In this document: positions 24,667 through 33,172 of the stretch, piece by piece
How positions within the stretch are numbered: the stretch's first letter is position 1
Layout: the number at the start of each line of letters is the position of its first letter
Assembly (NCBI GenBank): GCA_023451735.1
Contig: JAEXYH010000062.1
Location: forward strand, 1 to 64,000
From: Pseudomonadota bacterium
GTDB lineage: Bacteria > Pseudomonadota > Alphaproteobacteria > Rhizobiales > Rhizobiaceae
Direction of reading: 5' to 3'
Length of the DNA: 64,000 nucleotides
Position numbers and translations under genes: made by a program
Notes under the pieces: model-generated
Databases searched by the model: none
The model's input: the letters and a program-made list of their open reading frames with translations, nothing else
Told to the model about the DNA's origin: nothing

Positions 24667-26076
24667 TTACCCCGCCATGGCCGGCCAGCGATCGGCCCAG
24701 GGCGCGGCCGCTTCGTACTGGGTGGCGAGATCGAGTAGCAGGTCGTCTGCCCCGAAAGCACCGACGATCTGCATGCCCACCGGCAGGCCTGCGGCATTCC
24801 AGCCGGCCGGAACCGACAGTCCTGGATGACCGCAGGCATTCACCCAGTTGGTGAAGACCGCATGCCCGCGCGGACCGGCATCCCTGCCGTCGATGATCGG
24901 CGGGAACTGCGTCGCCTTCGGCCAGGGATTGGCCGCCGAAGCAGGGGTAATGACGATGTCAAAATCGCGGAATAGCTGTGCAGCCTCGACACGGAACGCG
25001 GCGATCGTATCGAGGAAGGCAAGGTAATCAGTGACCGTCAGCTTTTCGCCGGCGCGGGCCTGGTCGGCGAAGGGCGGGGTGACGAGACCGAAATAGTCCG
25101 GCATCTCCGCCGCAAGCTTGGCGAGGCCGGCATTGGCCAGAACCTGCCAGTTTGCGGAGATGGCGGAAAGATCAAGTGGCAGGGGGCCGAAGGAAACGGA
25201 ATGCCCGAAGGCTTCCAGAGACTGGGCAGCCTCCCGGCACATGGCGGCGATTTCAGCATCGACCGGTGCATCGCCGAAACGTTCGACGAAAAGGATCCTG
25301 AGCGGCCGTACCGGACCTGCCTCCTCCGCGATTGTCGGGAAGCCGAGGGAGTGCTGGTCATCCGAATGCGGGCGGGCGATTACGCTCATGACGATGCGGG
25401 TGTCGTCCACCGACCTGGCAAGCGGGCCGACCACCTCGCAATCGGCAAGTAGCGGTGGCAGGCCGTCGGCACGCGGTATACGTGAAATCGTCGTCTTCAG
25501 CCCGACAATGCCCGTGTAACCTGCTGGCCTGCGGATCGAACCGCCGCCGTCCGTCCCGAGCGAATAGGGTACGAGACCGGCTGCGACAGCCGATACCGAG
25601 CCGCCGCTCGAACCGCCGGGTGTCAGTTCCGGATCCCAGGGATTGCCGGTGACGCCGAAGACCGGGTTCCCGGTAAACCCGCGCAGGGTGAATTCCGGCA
25701 CATTGGTCTTGCCGACGATCACAGCACCGGCGTCCCGCAACAGGCGAACCGGCAGTTCGTCGCGATCAGCGACATAGCCGGCAAAAAGCCTGGTGCCCCA
25801 GACGCAGGGCATGCCGGCAACCAGCATATTGTCCTTTATAGCAACCGGAATGCCGTCAAGAAGGCCAATCGGCGCCTTGGCGGCAAACCGTGTATCGGCT
25901 TGCGCGGCCGCCTTGCGGGCGCCCTCCGCATCTACGTGTATAATGGCGTTGAGTGCCGGGTTCAGCTGCTCGATGCGCTGCAGGTAATGGTCGAGGATCG
26001 CCGACGCGCTCAAAGAGCCGTCCCGTAGGCGAGCGCCCATCTCGCGGATGGACAGGCGATGGATGTCCGAGGTCAT
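24667..26076 (-). CDS. Amidase signature family protein (second)
   Basis: A 469-residue amidase-signature enzyme with the complete triad Lys81 (VAIKDNM), Ser156 in PGGSSGGS and Ser180 in TDGGGSIRRPA. It is clearly a paralog of the amidase at 22178-23548 but diverged in the C-terminal substrate region. It is 21 bp after the DppC-type permease gene and 2 bp before the AbrB gene. Two amidases downstream of a peptide-type importer suggest stepwise hydrolysis of a diamide, or related amides, after import. The exact substrate is unknown. Confidence 0.93.
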   Translation of the reverse strand: MTSDIHRLSIREMGARLRDGSLSASAILDHYLQRIEQLNPALNAIIHVDAEGARKAAAQADTRFAAKAPIGLLDGIPVAIKDNMLVAGMPCVWGTRLFAGYVADRDELPVRLLRDAGAVIVGKTNVPEFTLRGFTGNPVFGVTGNPWDPELTPGGSSGGSVSAVAAGLVPYSLGTDGGGSIRRPAGYTGIVGLKTTISRIPRADGLPPLLADCEVVGPLARSVDDTRIVMSVIARPHSDDQHSLGFPTIAEEAGPVRPLRILFVERFGDAPVDAEIAAMCREAAQSLEAFGHSVSFGPLPLDLSAISANWQVLANAGLAKLAAEMPDYFGLVTPPFADQARAGEKLTVTDYLAFLDTIAAFRVEAAQLFRDFDIVITPASAANPWPKATQFPPIIDGRDAGPRGHAVFTNWVNACGHPGLSVPAGWNAAGLPVGMQIVGAFGADDLLLDLATQYEAAAPWADRWPAMAG

Positions 26077-26097
26077 GTTTCCAGATCCATTGTCGTT

Positions 26098-26988
26098 TTA
26101 TGATTGCGATGCATCGGGCGCGAGCAGGACGCGCAGTCCTTCTCCGAGGAAGGTGATACCGACGACGAGCACGAAGATGGCGAGGCCCGGAATGTTGACG
26201 AGCCAGGATTCGAAGAAGACGAAGTCCTTGGCTTCGGCAATCATCAGCCCCCAGGACGTATCCGGGGGACGGATGCCGAGGCCGAGAAAGGACAGCGCCG
26301 CTTCGAGCAGAATGGCGTGAGCCATTTCCAGCGTCGCCACCACGACGAGCGGGCTGACCAGATTGGGCAGGATTTCCGATATCATGATGCGGAAGTCAGA
26401 CAGGCCGGCCGCCTTGGCCGCGAGAACGAATTCCGCATTGCGCAGGCGCATGGTGAGCGAGCGCGTCACAACCAGGAACTGGTCCCAGAGAAAACAGGCG
26501 AGGATCAGCATCATCAGCGGTAGGGAGTTGCCAAGCAGGCCGACGAGCGAGATCGCCGCCAGCATGATCGGCAGGCTGAGGCGCACCGTGAGGATGAACA
26601 TCACCGCCATGTCGGTGCGACCGCCAAAATAGCCGCCAAGGAGGCCTAGACCGATGCCGGCGACGGCCGAGATCAGGATCGTGCCAAAGCCGACGATCAG
26701 CGACAGACGGGCGCCATAGATGAGTCGACTGAGGTAGTCACGGCCGAGATGGTCGGTGCCAAGCACATGGTTCCAGCTACCGTTCTCCATGAAGACGGGC
26801 GGGATCAGGCGATCCGTCAGCGACTGTTCGTAAGGCGAGTGCGGCGCGATCCAGGGCGCCAAGACCGCAACCAGGAAGATAAAGCCGATGATGCCGGCAC
26901 CGGTATAAAGGCCGAGCCGTCCGACCGGCAGGCGGGGCCGCGACCAGAGGCGGGCGGTTTTGGTGTTTTCTGCAAGTTCCGTGGTCAT
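26098..26988 (-). CDS. Dipeptide/oligopeptide-type ABC permease (DppC/OppC-like)
   Basis: A 296-residue permease with an N-terminal span at about 30-52, the OppC_N-like periplasmic loop (HVLGTDHLGRDYLSRLIYGARLSL, residues near 76) and the characteristic EAA loop AAKAAGLSDFRIMISEILPN. The C-terminus with LGEGLRVLLAP is typical of DppC. It pairs with the DppB-type permease 4 bp upstream. Members of this family import di- and oligopeptides, nickel, glutathione or opines. Confidence 0.95.
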   Translation of the reverse strand: MTTELAENTKTARLWSRPRLPVGRLGLYTGAGIIGFIFLVAVLAPWIAPHSPYEQSLTDRLIPPVFMENGSWNHVLGTDHLGRDYLSRLIYGARLSLIVGFGTILISAVAGIGLGLLGGYFGGRTDMAVMFILTVRLSLPIMLAAISLVGLLGNSLPLMMLILACFLWDQFLVVTRSLTMRLRNAEFVLAAKAAGLSDFRIMISEILPNLVSPLVVVATLEMAHAILLEAALSFLGLGIRPPDTSWGLMIAEAKDFVFFESWLVNIPGLAIFVLVVGITFLGEGLRVLLAPDASQS

Positions 26989-26992
26989 GGCT

Positions 26993-27910
26993 TCAATTCA
27001 ATCTGATACGCGGGTCGATCATCACGTTGACGATGTCGGCGAGAAGCGTGAGGACGACATAGGCGGCGGATACGGTAAGCAAGGCTGCCTGCACGACGGG
27101 ATAGTCGTTCTGGTTGATGGCTTCCCAGGTGAGGTAACCGATGCCGTGAACGGCAAAAATGTTCTCGACCACGACCGAACCACCGAGCAGGAAACCGAAT
27201 TGCACCGATGCTACCGCGACGACCGGCACGAGCGTGTTGCGCAGCGCGTGGCGCAAGTAGATCTGCGGGGGGCGCAGCCCTTTAGCGCGCGCGGTGCGGA
27301 TATAGTCGGACCGCATGACATCAATCATGCCGGCACGGGAAATGCGGATGACGGCTGGCATGGAATAGAAGGCGAGCGCCATGGCGGGCATAAGCAGGTG
27401 CCGGAACGAACCGCCGCCGGAAATCGGCAGGATTGCCCATTGCAGGCCGAGCCAGAGGATCAGCACGAAGCTCAGCCAGAAAATCGGCGTCGAGACGCCT
27501 AGAAGCGCGATGAACAGTGCGATCTTGTCGACGATCTTGCCCTGATAGCGGCCGGCCGCCATCCCGAGCGGAATTGCTACGACCAGCGCCATGACGATCG
27601 CCATAGCACCGAGTGCCAGCGTGGCGGGCATGCGCTCTGCGATCAGCGTGGTGACAGGGCTGCCGTAATAAAAGGACGTGCCGATGTCTCCGCTCAATGC
27701 CTTGAGGAGCCAGTCCCAATACTGAACCACCAGTGGTTTGTCCCAGCCATAGGTCTTGCGCAGAAACTCGACATAGTCGGCACCGCTTCCCTCCCCGGCC
27801 ATGGAGATGGCGAGATCACCGGACATCTTGAGCATGATGAAACTGAGGAAGGAGATCGTCAGCATCACCAGAACAGCAAGGCCCAGTCTTCGAGCGATAT
27901 AGTTAGCCAT
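26993..27910 (-). CDS. Dipeptide/oligopeptide-type ABC permease (DppB/OppB-like)
   Basis: A 305-residue permease beginning MANYIARRLGLAVLVMLTISFLSF, the usual DppB N-terminal span, with the large periplasmic loop containing YGWDKPLVVQYWDWL and the EAA loop RTARAKGLRPPQIYLRHALRN near residue 205. The C-terminal DIVNVMIDPRIRLN is diagnostic. It is 66 bp downstream of the binding-protein gene, with a 10-bp-stem hairpin in the gap. Subunit of the peptide-type importer of this operon. Confidence 0.95.
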   Translation of the reverse strand: MANYIARRLGLAVLVMLTISFLSFIMLKMSGDLAISMAGEGSGADYVEFLRKTYGWDKPLVVQYWDWLLKALSGDIGTSFYYGSPVTTLIAERMPATLALGAMAIVMALVVAIPLGMAAGRYQGKIVDKIALFIALLGVSTPIFWLSFVLILWLGLQWAILPISGGGSFRHLLMPAMALAFYSMPAVIRISRAGMIDVMRSDYIRTARAKGLRPPQIYLRHALRNTLVPVVAVASVQFGFLLGGSVVVENIFAVHGIGYLTWEAINQNDYPVVQAALLTVSAAYVVLTLLADIVNVMIDPRIRLN

Positions 27911-27939
27911 TCGGTTCGTCTTTCATCGAAAAATCCGAT

Positions 27940-27967
27940 TCCCGCCGGACCTATGCCCGGCGGGAAC
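27940..27967 (-). other. Intercistronic hairpin after binding-protein gene
   Basis: TTCCCGCCGG (27940-27949) pairs perfectly with CCGGCGGGAA (27958-27967) around an 8-base loop, in the gap between the binding-protein stop and the DppB start. The strong GC stem lacks a U-tract. It is probably an mRNA-stabilising or attenuating element giving more receptor than permease. Confidence 0.6.
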
Positions 27968-27976
27968 CAATTCACA

Positions 27977-29497
27977 TTACTTCCACGTGGCGCGCCAGAA
28001 TTCGACATTCTCGTCGGCGGGAACCGGAACGTCGGCGGTCTTGGACATCACGTAATTGACCGGCATCGAGAACATCGGCACCCAGTAGGCCTGGTCGGCG
28101 ATCTGCTTCAACGCCTTGGAATAGAGCGCCTTGCGCTTGTCCTGGTCGGCGATCGCGCCGGCTTCCTTGACCGCTTCTGTGACAACCGGATCGCGGGACT
28201 GGTCGTCCGGAGATTCGGCGAAGAAGAAGGGCAGGATGCCGCCGACATCGTTGACGCCGGCCGAGCCGTAGTCGTCGATGACGATTGGCGTCTTGTGGTC
28301 ACGGCGGGCCTGGATGACTGCCGAATACTGCAGCCAGTGCAGGTTGGGACGGATGCCGATGGCGTTGAGATAACCGATTATCGCTTCGGCGACCGGGCGG
28401 CTGCGATAGCCGTAGATGTCGATGTCGAAGCCGTTGGCAAAGCCGGCCTCGGCCATCAGCGCCTTGGCCTTCGCCACATCATAGGCATATTGCGCGACAT
28501 CGGGCTCGCAACCGTATTGCGACGGCGTGCAAGCCGACGGAACCGACTTGGAGGCGCCGCCGACCAGCCGCTTGGCGATCGCTTCGCGGTCGATGGCATG
28601 GGCGATGGCCTGGCGCACCTTGACGTTCTTCAGCGGGCTGTTCGGATCGGAAAGGCCTGCAGCGTCGAGTGTCAGGAAACCGATACGGAAGGTCTCGGCG
28701 TTGATCACGTCGACCATCGGCATGCGCTTCAGCTTCTCGGCCTGGTCCGCCGGAATATAATAGGCCCAGTCAATGCCGCCGCTGATGAGTTCTGCCACCT
28801 GCGTGTTGACGTCGGGGATAGCGCGATAGATCAATGTCTTGATCGCCGGCTTGGACTTGCCTCCACCCTCGAAATAATCGTCATTGCGCTCAAAGGTGAT
28901 GTCGTTGCCGTTGCTGCTTACGATCTTGTATGGCCCGGTTCCGACCGGCTTTTCGGCAAAACCCTGAATGCCGACGGATTCGCGGTATTTCTTCGGTACG
29001 ATCGGCAACTGGATGATGTATTCGATGGCGAGCGGCGTAACCTGCTTGCCGATGACGCGCACCTTGAGCGGGCCAACAACCTCAACATGGTCGATCCAGC
29101 CGCCGGTCATGCGGTTGAAGACGCGGTTGTCCGGATCGGCAGCGTAGGTCAGGCTGTATGCTACGTCCTCGGCGGTCATCGGATCGCCATTGTGGAACTT
29201 GACGCCGTCGCGCAGATCGAATTCCCAGGTCTTCTCGTCGATCTGGCGCCAGGCGGTAGCGAGCAGCGGCTTGACCTCGAATGTATTGGGATCGCGATAG
29301 ACGAGCGCGTCATAGGCGAGCAGTCCGAGCAGAAAGCCTTCGCGGCCCGGTGCATGGTAGCGGTCGAGGCTCGGCAGCTTGGCCTGGAAGGCGGCAACGA
29401 GCGTGTCGTTCGCTTTGTCAGCGAAGGCCGTCATCGGCATCAGGGAAAGGCTGGCTGCCATGAGGGCAAGCGCGCCCCGGCGGACAAAATTGGGCAT
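27977..29497 (-). CDS. ABC transporter substrate-binding protein family 5 (DppA/OppA-like)
   Basis: A 506-residue receptor. MPNFVRRGALALMAASLSLMPMTAFA is a Sec signal peptide, cut after about residue 26. The mature protein has the family-5 signature region WEFDLRDGVKFHNGDPMTAEDVAYSL, here near residue 96, and VRQAIAHAIDREAIAKRLVGG in the second half. The frame opens at 29524, but ATG 29497 is preceded by ACGGAG and starts the signal peptide. It binds a peptide, amide or opine-like ligand. It is the third gene of the operon, after the two ATPases. The 612-codon frame on the opposite strand is a codon-bias shadow. Confidence 0.94.
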   Translation of the reverse strand: MPNFVRRGALALMAASLSLMPMTAFADKANDTLVAAFQAKLPSLDRYHAPGREGFLLGLLAYDALVYRDPNTFEVKPLLATAWRQIDEKTWEFDLRDGVKFHNGDPMTAEDVAYSLTYAADPDNRVFNRMTGGWIDHVEVVGPLKVRVIGKQVTPLAIEYIIQLPIVPKKYRESVGIQGFAEKPVGTGPYKIVSSNGNDITFERNDDYFEGGGKSKPAIKTLIYRAIPDVNTQVAELISGGIDWAYYIPADQAEKLKRMPMVDVINAETFRIGFLTLDAAGLSDPNSPLKNVKVRQAIAHAIDREAIAKRLVGGASKSVPSACTPSQYGCEPDVAQYAYDVAKAKALMAEAGFANGFDIDIYGYRSRPVAEAIIGYLNAIGIRPNLHWLQYSAVIQARRDHKTPIVIDDYGSAGVNDVGGILPFFFAESPDDQSRDPVVTEAVKEAGAIADQDKRKALYSKALKQIADQAYWVPMFSMPVNYVMSKTADVPVPADENVEFWRATWK

Positions 29498-29545
29498 TCG
29501 GCAGTCTCCGTTTTGCATGGTCACGTAGGAAGGATGCTCTTCAAT

Positions 29546-30370
29546 TCAGGAAAGGGAGATAGCGGCGCTCACGGCCGGCCTTGCCAGGTCCGGATCGACC
29601 GGCAGGACGGCGGACAGGAGCTGTCGCGTGTAGGCGTCGGCCGGGTCAGGCAGGACGTCGTCGACATTTCCCTGCTCTACGATCCGGCCGTGATACATAA
29701 CCGCGACCCTGTCGCAGAGTTCGCTGACCACGCCGATATTGTGGGTAACGATCAGGTAGGAGAGGCCGAGCTGCGTGCGCAGTTCCTTTAGCAGTTCGAG
29801 GATCTGCGCCTGCACCGACACGTCGAGCGCCGAAGTCGGTTCGTCGCAGACGAGCACGCGTGGTCGGTTGATAAGAGCACGGGCGATCGCCACGCGCTGG
29901 CGCTGGCCGCCGGACAATTCGTGCGGGAAGCGCTCGGCGAAGGAGACTGGCAGGTCGACCTGCCGCAAGAGTTCTTCGACCCGTAGACGGACCTCGTCGC
30001 GCGATGGCAACGCGGAGGCCCGCAGCGGCATGGCGATGACATCCGCCAAACGCTTGCGCGGATTGAGCGAGGCGTAGGGGTCCTGGAACACCGGCTGAAC
30101 AATGCGGGCAAGGTCGAGGCGTGAATAGGTAGAAATGTCACGGCCGAAAACCTGAACGTCGCCGCGTGTCGGTGGCAGGAGGCCGAGCATCATGCGCGAC
30201 AGCGTGGTCTTGCCGGATCCGGATTCGCCGACGAGAGCAAGCGTCTCGCCTTCATAGAGCCTGAGGCTGACCGTATCGACGGCCGTAAACGGCATCTTCT
30301 TGCCTTTGACCGGGAACTCGCGGACGACTGCAGCCGCCTCAAGCGCAATATTGCGTGCGACCTTATCCAT
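29546..30370 (-). CDS. Dipeptide-type ABC ATP-binding protein (DppF/OppF-like)
   Basis: A 274-residue ATPase with Walker A GESGSGKTT (residues 48-56), FQDPYASLNPRKRL after the Q-loop, signature ELSGGQRQR, Walker B VLVCDEPTSALD and IVTHNIGV switch. The C-terminal oligopeptide-transporter extension (PADAYTRQLLSAV) is present. The DPYASLNPR sequence marks the F-type subunit. It overlaps the upstream DppD-type gene by 8 bp and precedes the binding protein by 48 bp. No 4Fe-4S cysteine cluster is apparent in the C-terminal extension. Confidence 0.95.
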   Translation of the reverse strand: MDKVARNIALEAAAVVREFPVKGKKMPFTAVDTVSLRLYEGETLALVGESGSGKTTLSRMMLGLLPPTRGDVQVFGRDISTYSRLDLARIVQPVFQDPYASLNPRKRLADVIAMPLRASALPSRDEVRLRVEELLRQVDLPVSFAERFPHELSGGQRQRVAIARALINRPRVLVCDEPTSALDVSVQAQILELLKELRTQLGLSYLIVTHNIGVVSELCDRVAVMYHGRIVEQGNVDDVLPDPADAYTRQLLSAVLPVDPDLARPAVSAAISLS

Positions 30371-31235
30371 GGGCCACCTCCGGGATTGCTGTCTGGCCGG
30401 CGCCCAGCGCCCTGGTCTTCGGTACGGCGGCGATCAGTGCGCGGGTATAATCTTCACGCGGGGCCTTCAGCACCTGGCGGACGTCGCCGAACTCGATAAT
30501 CCGGCCGGACCGCATGACGGCCACATGATCCGCAATAGCAGCAACCACGCCGAGATCGTGGGTTATGAACAAAATCGAGATGCCAAGGTCATCCTGAATC
30601 TGGCGCAGCAGCGCCAGAACCTGAACCTGCATGGTGACGTCGAGTGCAGTGGTCGGCTCGTCGGCGATCAGCAGAGATGGCTCGCACATCAGCGCCATAG
30701 CGATCATCGCACGCTGACGAAGACCGCCGGACAGCTCGTGGGGAAACTGGGTGAGACGGGCTTCCGGCTGGGTCATACCGACCTTGCGGAAAAGGTGTAG
30801 CGCCTTGGCGCGAGCTTTTGCCCGATCACGCGAGATGTGCCGAAGATAGACCTCCTCGAGCTGGCGGCCGATCGTCATGGTCGGGTTGAAAGCCATCATG
30901 GGATCCTGAAAGATCACGCCGATCGCCTTTCCCCGCAGATCCTGCATCTGTCGTTCGGAGAAGTTTGCGATGTCCCGACCATTGAACAGGCTGCGGGAAA
31001 GACGCCGGATGCCCCGTGGTGGCAGGAGGCCGAGGATGGACATCGCTGTCAGCGACTTTCCGGATCCGGATTCACCGACGAGGCACAGTGTTTTGCCTTT
31101 TTCGATTGCGAAGGACACTCCCCGGACGGCGTTGAGGATACCGCTCTTCATAGGAATGTCGATCTCAAGATCGCTTATTTCAAGAATGTTCTGCACTGCT
31201 CTTAGGACTTCCAAGAATCTCAATGATCGAACCAT
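30363..31235 (-). CDS. Dipeptide-type ABC ATP-binding protein (DppD/OppD-like)
   Basis: A 290-residue ATPase: Walker A GESGSGKSLT (about residues 54-63), FQDPMMAFNPTMTIGRQLEE, signature ELSGGLRQRAMIA (Gln replaced by Leu as in many DppD proteins), Walker B LLIADEPTTALD, and ITHDLGVVA. The D-type subunit of the importer. The frame starts with ATG 31235, but a GTG at 31196 would give MQNILEISDLEI, the commoner N-terminus, so the first 13 residues are uncertain. It is the first gene of the amidase operon and is divergent from the LysR gene; the start regions are 59 bp apart or 98 bp if the GTG is used. Confidence 0.93.
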   Translation of the reverse strand: MVRSLRFLEVLRAVQNILEISDLEIDIPMKSGILNAVRGVSFAIEKGKTLCLVGESGSGKSLTAMSILGLLPPRGIRRLSRSLFNGRDIANFSERQMQDLRGKAIGVIFQDPMMAFNPTMTIGRQLEEVYLRHISRDRAKARAKALHLFRKVGMTQPEARLTQFPHELSGGLRQRAMIAMALMCEPSLLIADEPTTALDVTMQVQVLALLRQIQDDLGISILFITHDLGVVAAIADHVAVMRSGRIIEFGDVRQVLKAPREDYTRALIAAVPKTRALGAGQTAIPEVAHG

Positions 31236-31249
31236 TGCAGAATACTGAC

Positions 31250-31261
31250 ATTAGAACTAAT
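31250..31261. promoter_or_regulatory. ATTAG-AA-CTAAT dyad between divergent dppD-like and lysR genes
   Basis: A 12-bp dyad with 5-bp arms (ATTAG/CTAAT) in the 59-bp divergent intergenic region. LysR regulators usually bind T-N11-A type dyads between themselves and their target operon, so this is the best candidate recognition site here. The short length keeps confidence low. Confidence 0.4.
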
Positions 31262-31294
31262 ACAAAAACCAAATGCCCACATAAGGCCTAGGTT

Positions 31295-32227
31295 ATGAAC
31301 ATCAGCTTCCGCCAACTGGAGACGTTCCGGCTCTTCGCGCGCACCCAGAGCGTAACGGAAACTGCAAGGCTGCTGAGAGTGTCGCAGCCTGCCGTCAGCC
31401 AGACCCTCAAGGATCTTGAAGCGCAGTTCGGCTTTGCGCTGTTCGTTCGATCTAATGGTCGTACGCGTCTCACAACCGAAGCCAGCAACGTGTTGCCGGA
31501 TGTCGAGCGCATGTTCGCACAGATGGCATCGCTCAAGGGCAAGGCGGCCGAGCTGCGCGACACCCAGGCGGGATCGCTGTCGATCGCCTCCGTTCCTTCC
31601 TTCACCAACGACCTGCTGCCGACTGCGCTCAAGGCATTTCGCAGCGAAAGGCAGAATGTCGCCGTACGCCTTGAGATCCACAGCGCCTCGGACGTGGTAC
31701 GCCAGGTCCGTCAGGAATATTGTGACGTGGGTTTCGCCTTCCTGCCTTTCGATGAGGCGGGTGTCGCCGCCCAGCCGCTGATGCGCATGTCGATGATTTG
31801 TCTCGTTCCAAGAGATCACCGGCTTGCCTCGCACAAGGTCATTACCTCTGCCGATCTCGTGGGGGAGACGATCATCGCCCACGGCGCCCAGACAACCCCC
31901 GGGTTCCTTTTGCGCGAGGGGCTGCGCGCCGAGGTCGGGCAATTCACGATGCTGACCACCAATCAATCCATGGCGTCCATGCATCTTGTGCAGCACGGCC
32001 TTGGTATCGCCTTCGCCCATCCGCTGATCCTGCCGTTCGACCATCGCGATGTCGTCGCCGCCATCCCTTACGAACTCGACGTACCGCTGACCTTCGCGAT
32101 GATGTATTCACGCAATCGCCCTGTGCCGCGTTTGCTGATGCGGTTCGAGGCAGTATTGCGAAAAATCCTATCGTCCTATTGCGATGAGATGCGGCTCAAA
32201 GGTTTCGCCCTCGAAAAACTGATTTGA
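31295..32227 (+). CDS. LysR family transcriptional regulator
   Basis: A 310-residue LTTR. N-terminal winged HTH MNISFRQLETFRLFARTQSV ... RVSQPAVSQTLKDLEAQFG (residues 1-60), then the periplasmic-binding-like effector domain (about 90-295). It is divergent from the Dpp/amidase operon with only a short shared control region, so it very probably activates that operon in response to the transported amide or peptide-like compound. ATG 31295 starts right at the HTH; upstream bases are AT-rich with a weak AGG element. Confidence 0.93.
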   Translation: MNISFRQLETFRLFARTQSVTETARLLRVSQPAVSQTLKDLEAQFGFALFVRSNGRTRLTTEASNVLPDVERMFAQMASLKGKAAELRDTQAGSLSIASVPSFTNDLLPTALKAFRSERQNVAVRLEIHSASDVVRQVRQEYCDVGFAFLPFDEAGVAAQPLMRMSMICLVPRDHRLASHKVITSADLVGETIIAHGAQTTPGFLLREGLRAEVGQFTMLTTNQSMASMHLVQHGLGIAFAHPLILPFDHRDVVAAIPYELDVPLTFAMMYSRNRPVPRLLMRFEAVLRKILSSYCDEMRLKGFALEKLI

Positions 32228-32301
32228 AAACAGCTCGCTCGAGTAACAGATTGCAGTCCACTAGGTCTTGATGAAGATCGAACCTTCGGCCCACCAATTT
32301 G

Positions 32302-33000
32302 TCATGAACTGAGGGACAAAAGGTCGGTGCCTTCGCTTTTGATTGCGAAGGTATCGTCGAACGCGCGGCCACGCTTGCGGCCGGTCACCTCATCAACGAT
32401 GCCCAAGCGCTCTAGATCGGCGAGTGCGTGGTTGACCGTTGGTGCGGGACAGACCCGTGATCTGAACGATCTGATTCGCCGTGTGAAAAGGATTCTGCTG
32501 GAAAAGATCGTGAATGCGAAGTGCAGATTCTGCTCTGTCACTTTCTATATAGTGATCCGCTCCCGAGCTTCCTTAAAAAGATCGACGACTTGGGTCGCAG
32601 CCTCAAACGCTTTATTGACAGTGCCGGCGACGCCGGTCAGCAAGAAAGTCTATCAGGCTTCCCAGTTTCCATGTTCGCGACCTCTTGCAAGTAGTCGATA
32701 ATATTTTCTCCGATGGGACTTCAGGTAGAGGCTGAGGTAGAGCAGCGGCTTTCGCATCACGCCGTTCCATGCAAAGATATACGGCTACAAGCAGGCGGCC
32801 GATACGACCATTACCGTCGAGAAACGGATGGATTGTTTCAAACTGTACACGAAGCAGGCCAGCTACGGAAAGCAGGAAGGCGCCGCTCGGTTCCTCGACC
32901 CGGATGCATTGCTGGCTGACAGATGGCGGATCTCTTGCCTCGTTGCCAGGATCTTGACATGTTCAAGCTGAGCCCGCTGGGACAATTTCGAGGTGCCCTA
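32302..33000 (-). pseudogene. Decayed Fic family gene (Fic core plus winged-helix C-terminus)
   Basis: Reading the minus strand in shifting frames recovers a Fic protein. HPFLDGNGRIGR, the catalytic Fic signature, is encoded at 32795-32830, followed in frame by LLVAVYLCMERRDAK; another frame gives KPLLYLSLYLKSHR; then, after further breaks, TGVAGTVNKAFEAATQVVDLFKEARERI and finally PTVNHALADLERLGIVDEVTGRKRGR at the C-terminus (32302-32541). At least three frameshifts and several stops separate these parts, so no full-length product can be made. Fic domains AMPylate proteins and often act as toxins with an antitoxin motif; no antitoxin gene is seen. This is an unrelated subtype to the fragment at 13184-13522. 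Confidence 0.78.
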
Positions 33001-33172
33001 GCGCAATGAGCACATTGGCTCAAGTCCTAATCCTTGATGCGCAGCGCCTACACGTTGATCCCGATTTGATCGCAGCGAAACGGCTGAGGAAAAGAGGTAA
33101 GCGGATCAAATAGCAGATGGCTAGTATTTAGCATTGCGAAGACTGACCGTGCTTTGCGGGATCAAGTTCTGC

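Noticed and set aside
23562..24839. 425-codon minus-strand frame overlapping the AbrB gene
   Set aside because: Shadow frame; the AbrB frame has clear membrane segments and family repeats while this one is Arg/Pro-rich without any family.
27953..29791. 612-codon open frame on the plus strand
   Set aside because: Exactly antisense to the family-5 binding-protein gene and part of the DppF gene; it shows no recognisable family and arises from GC-biased third positions.
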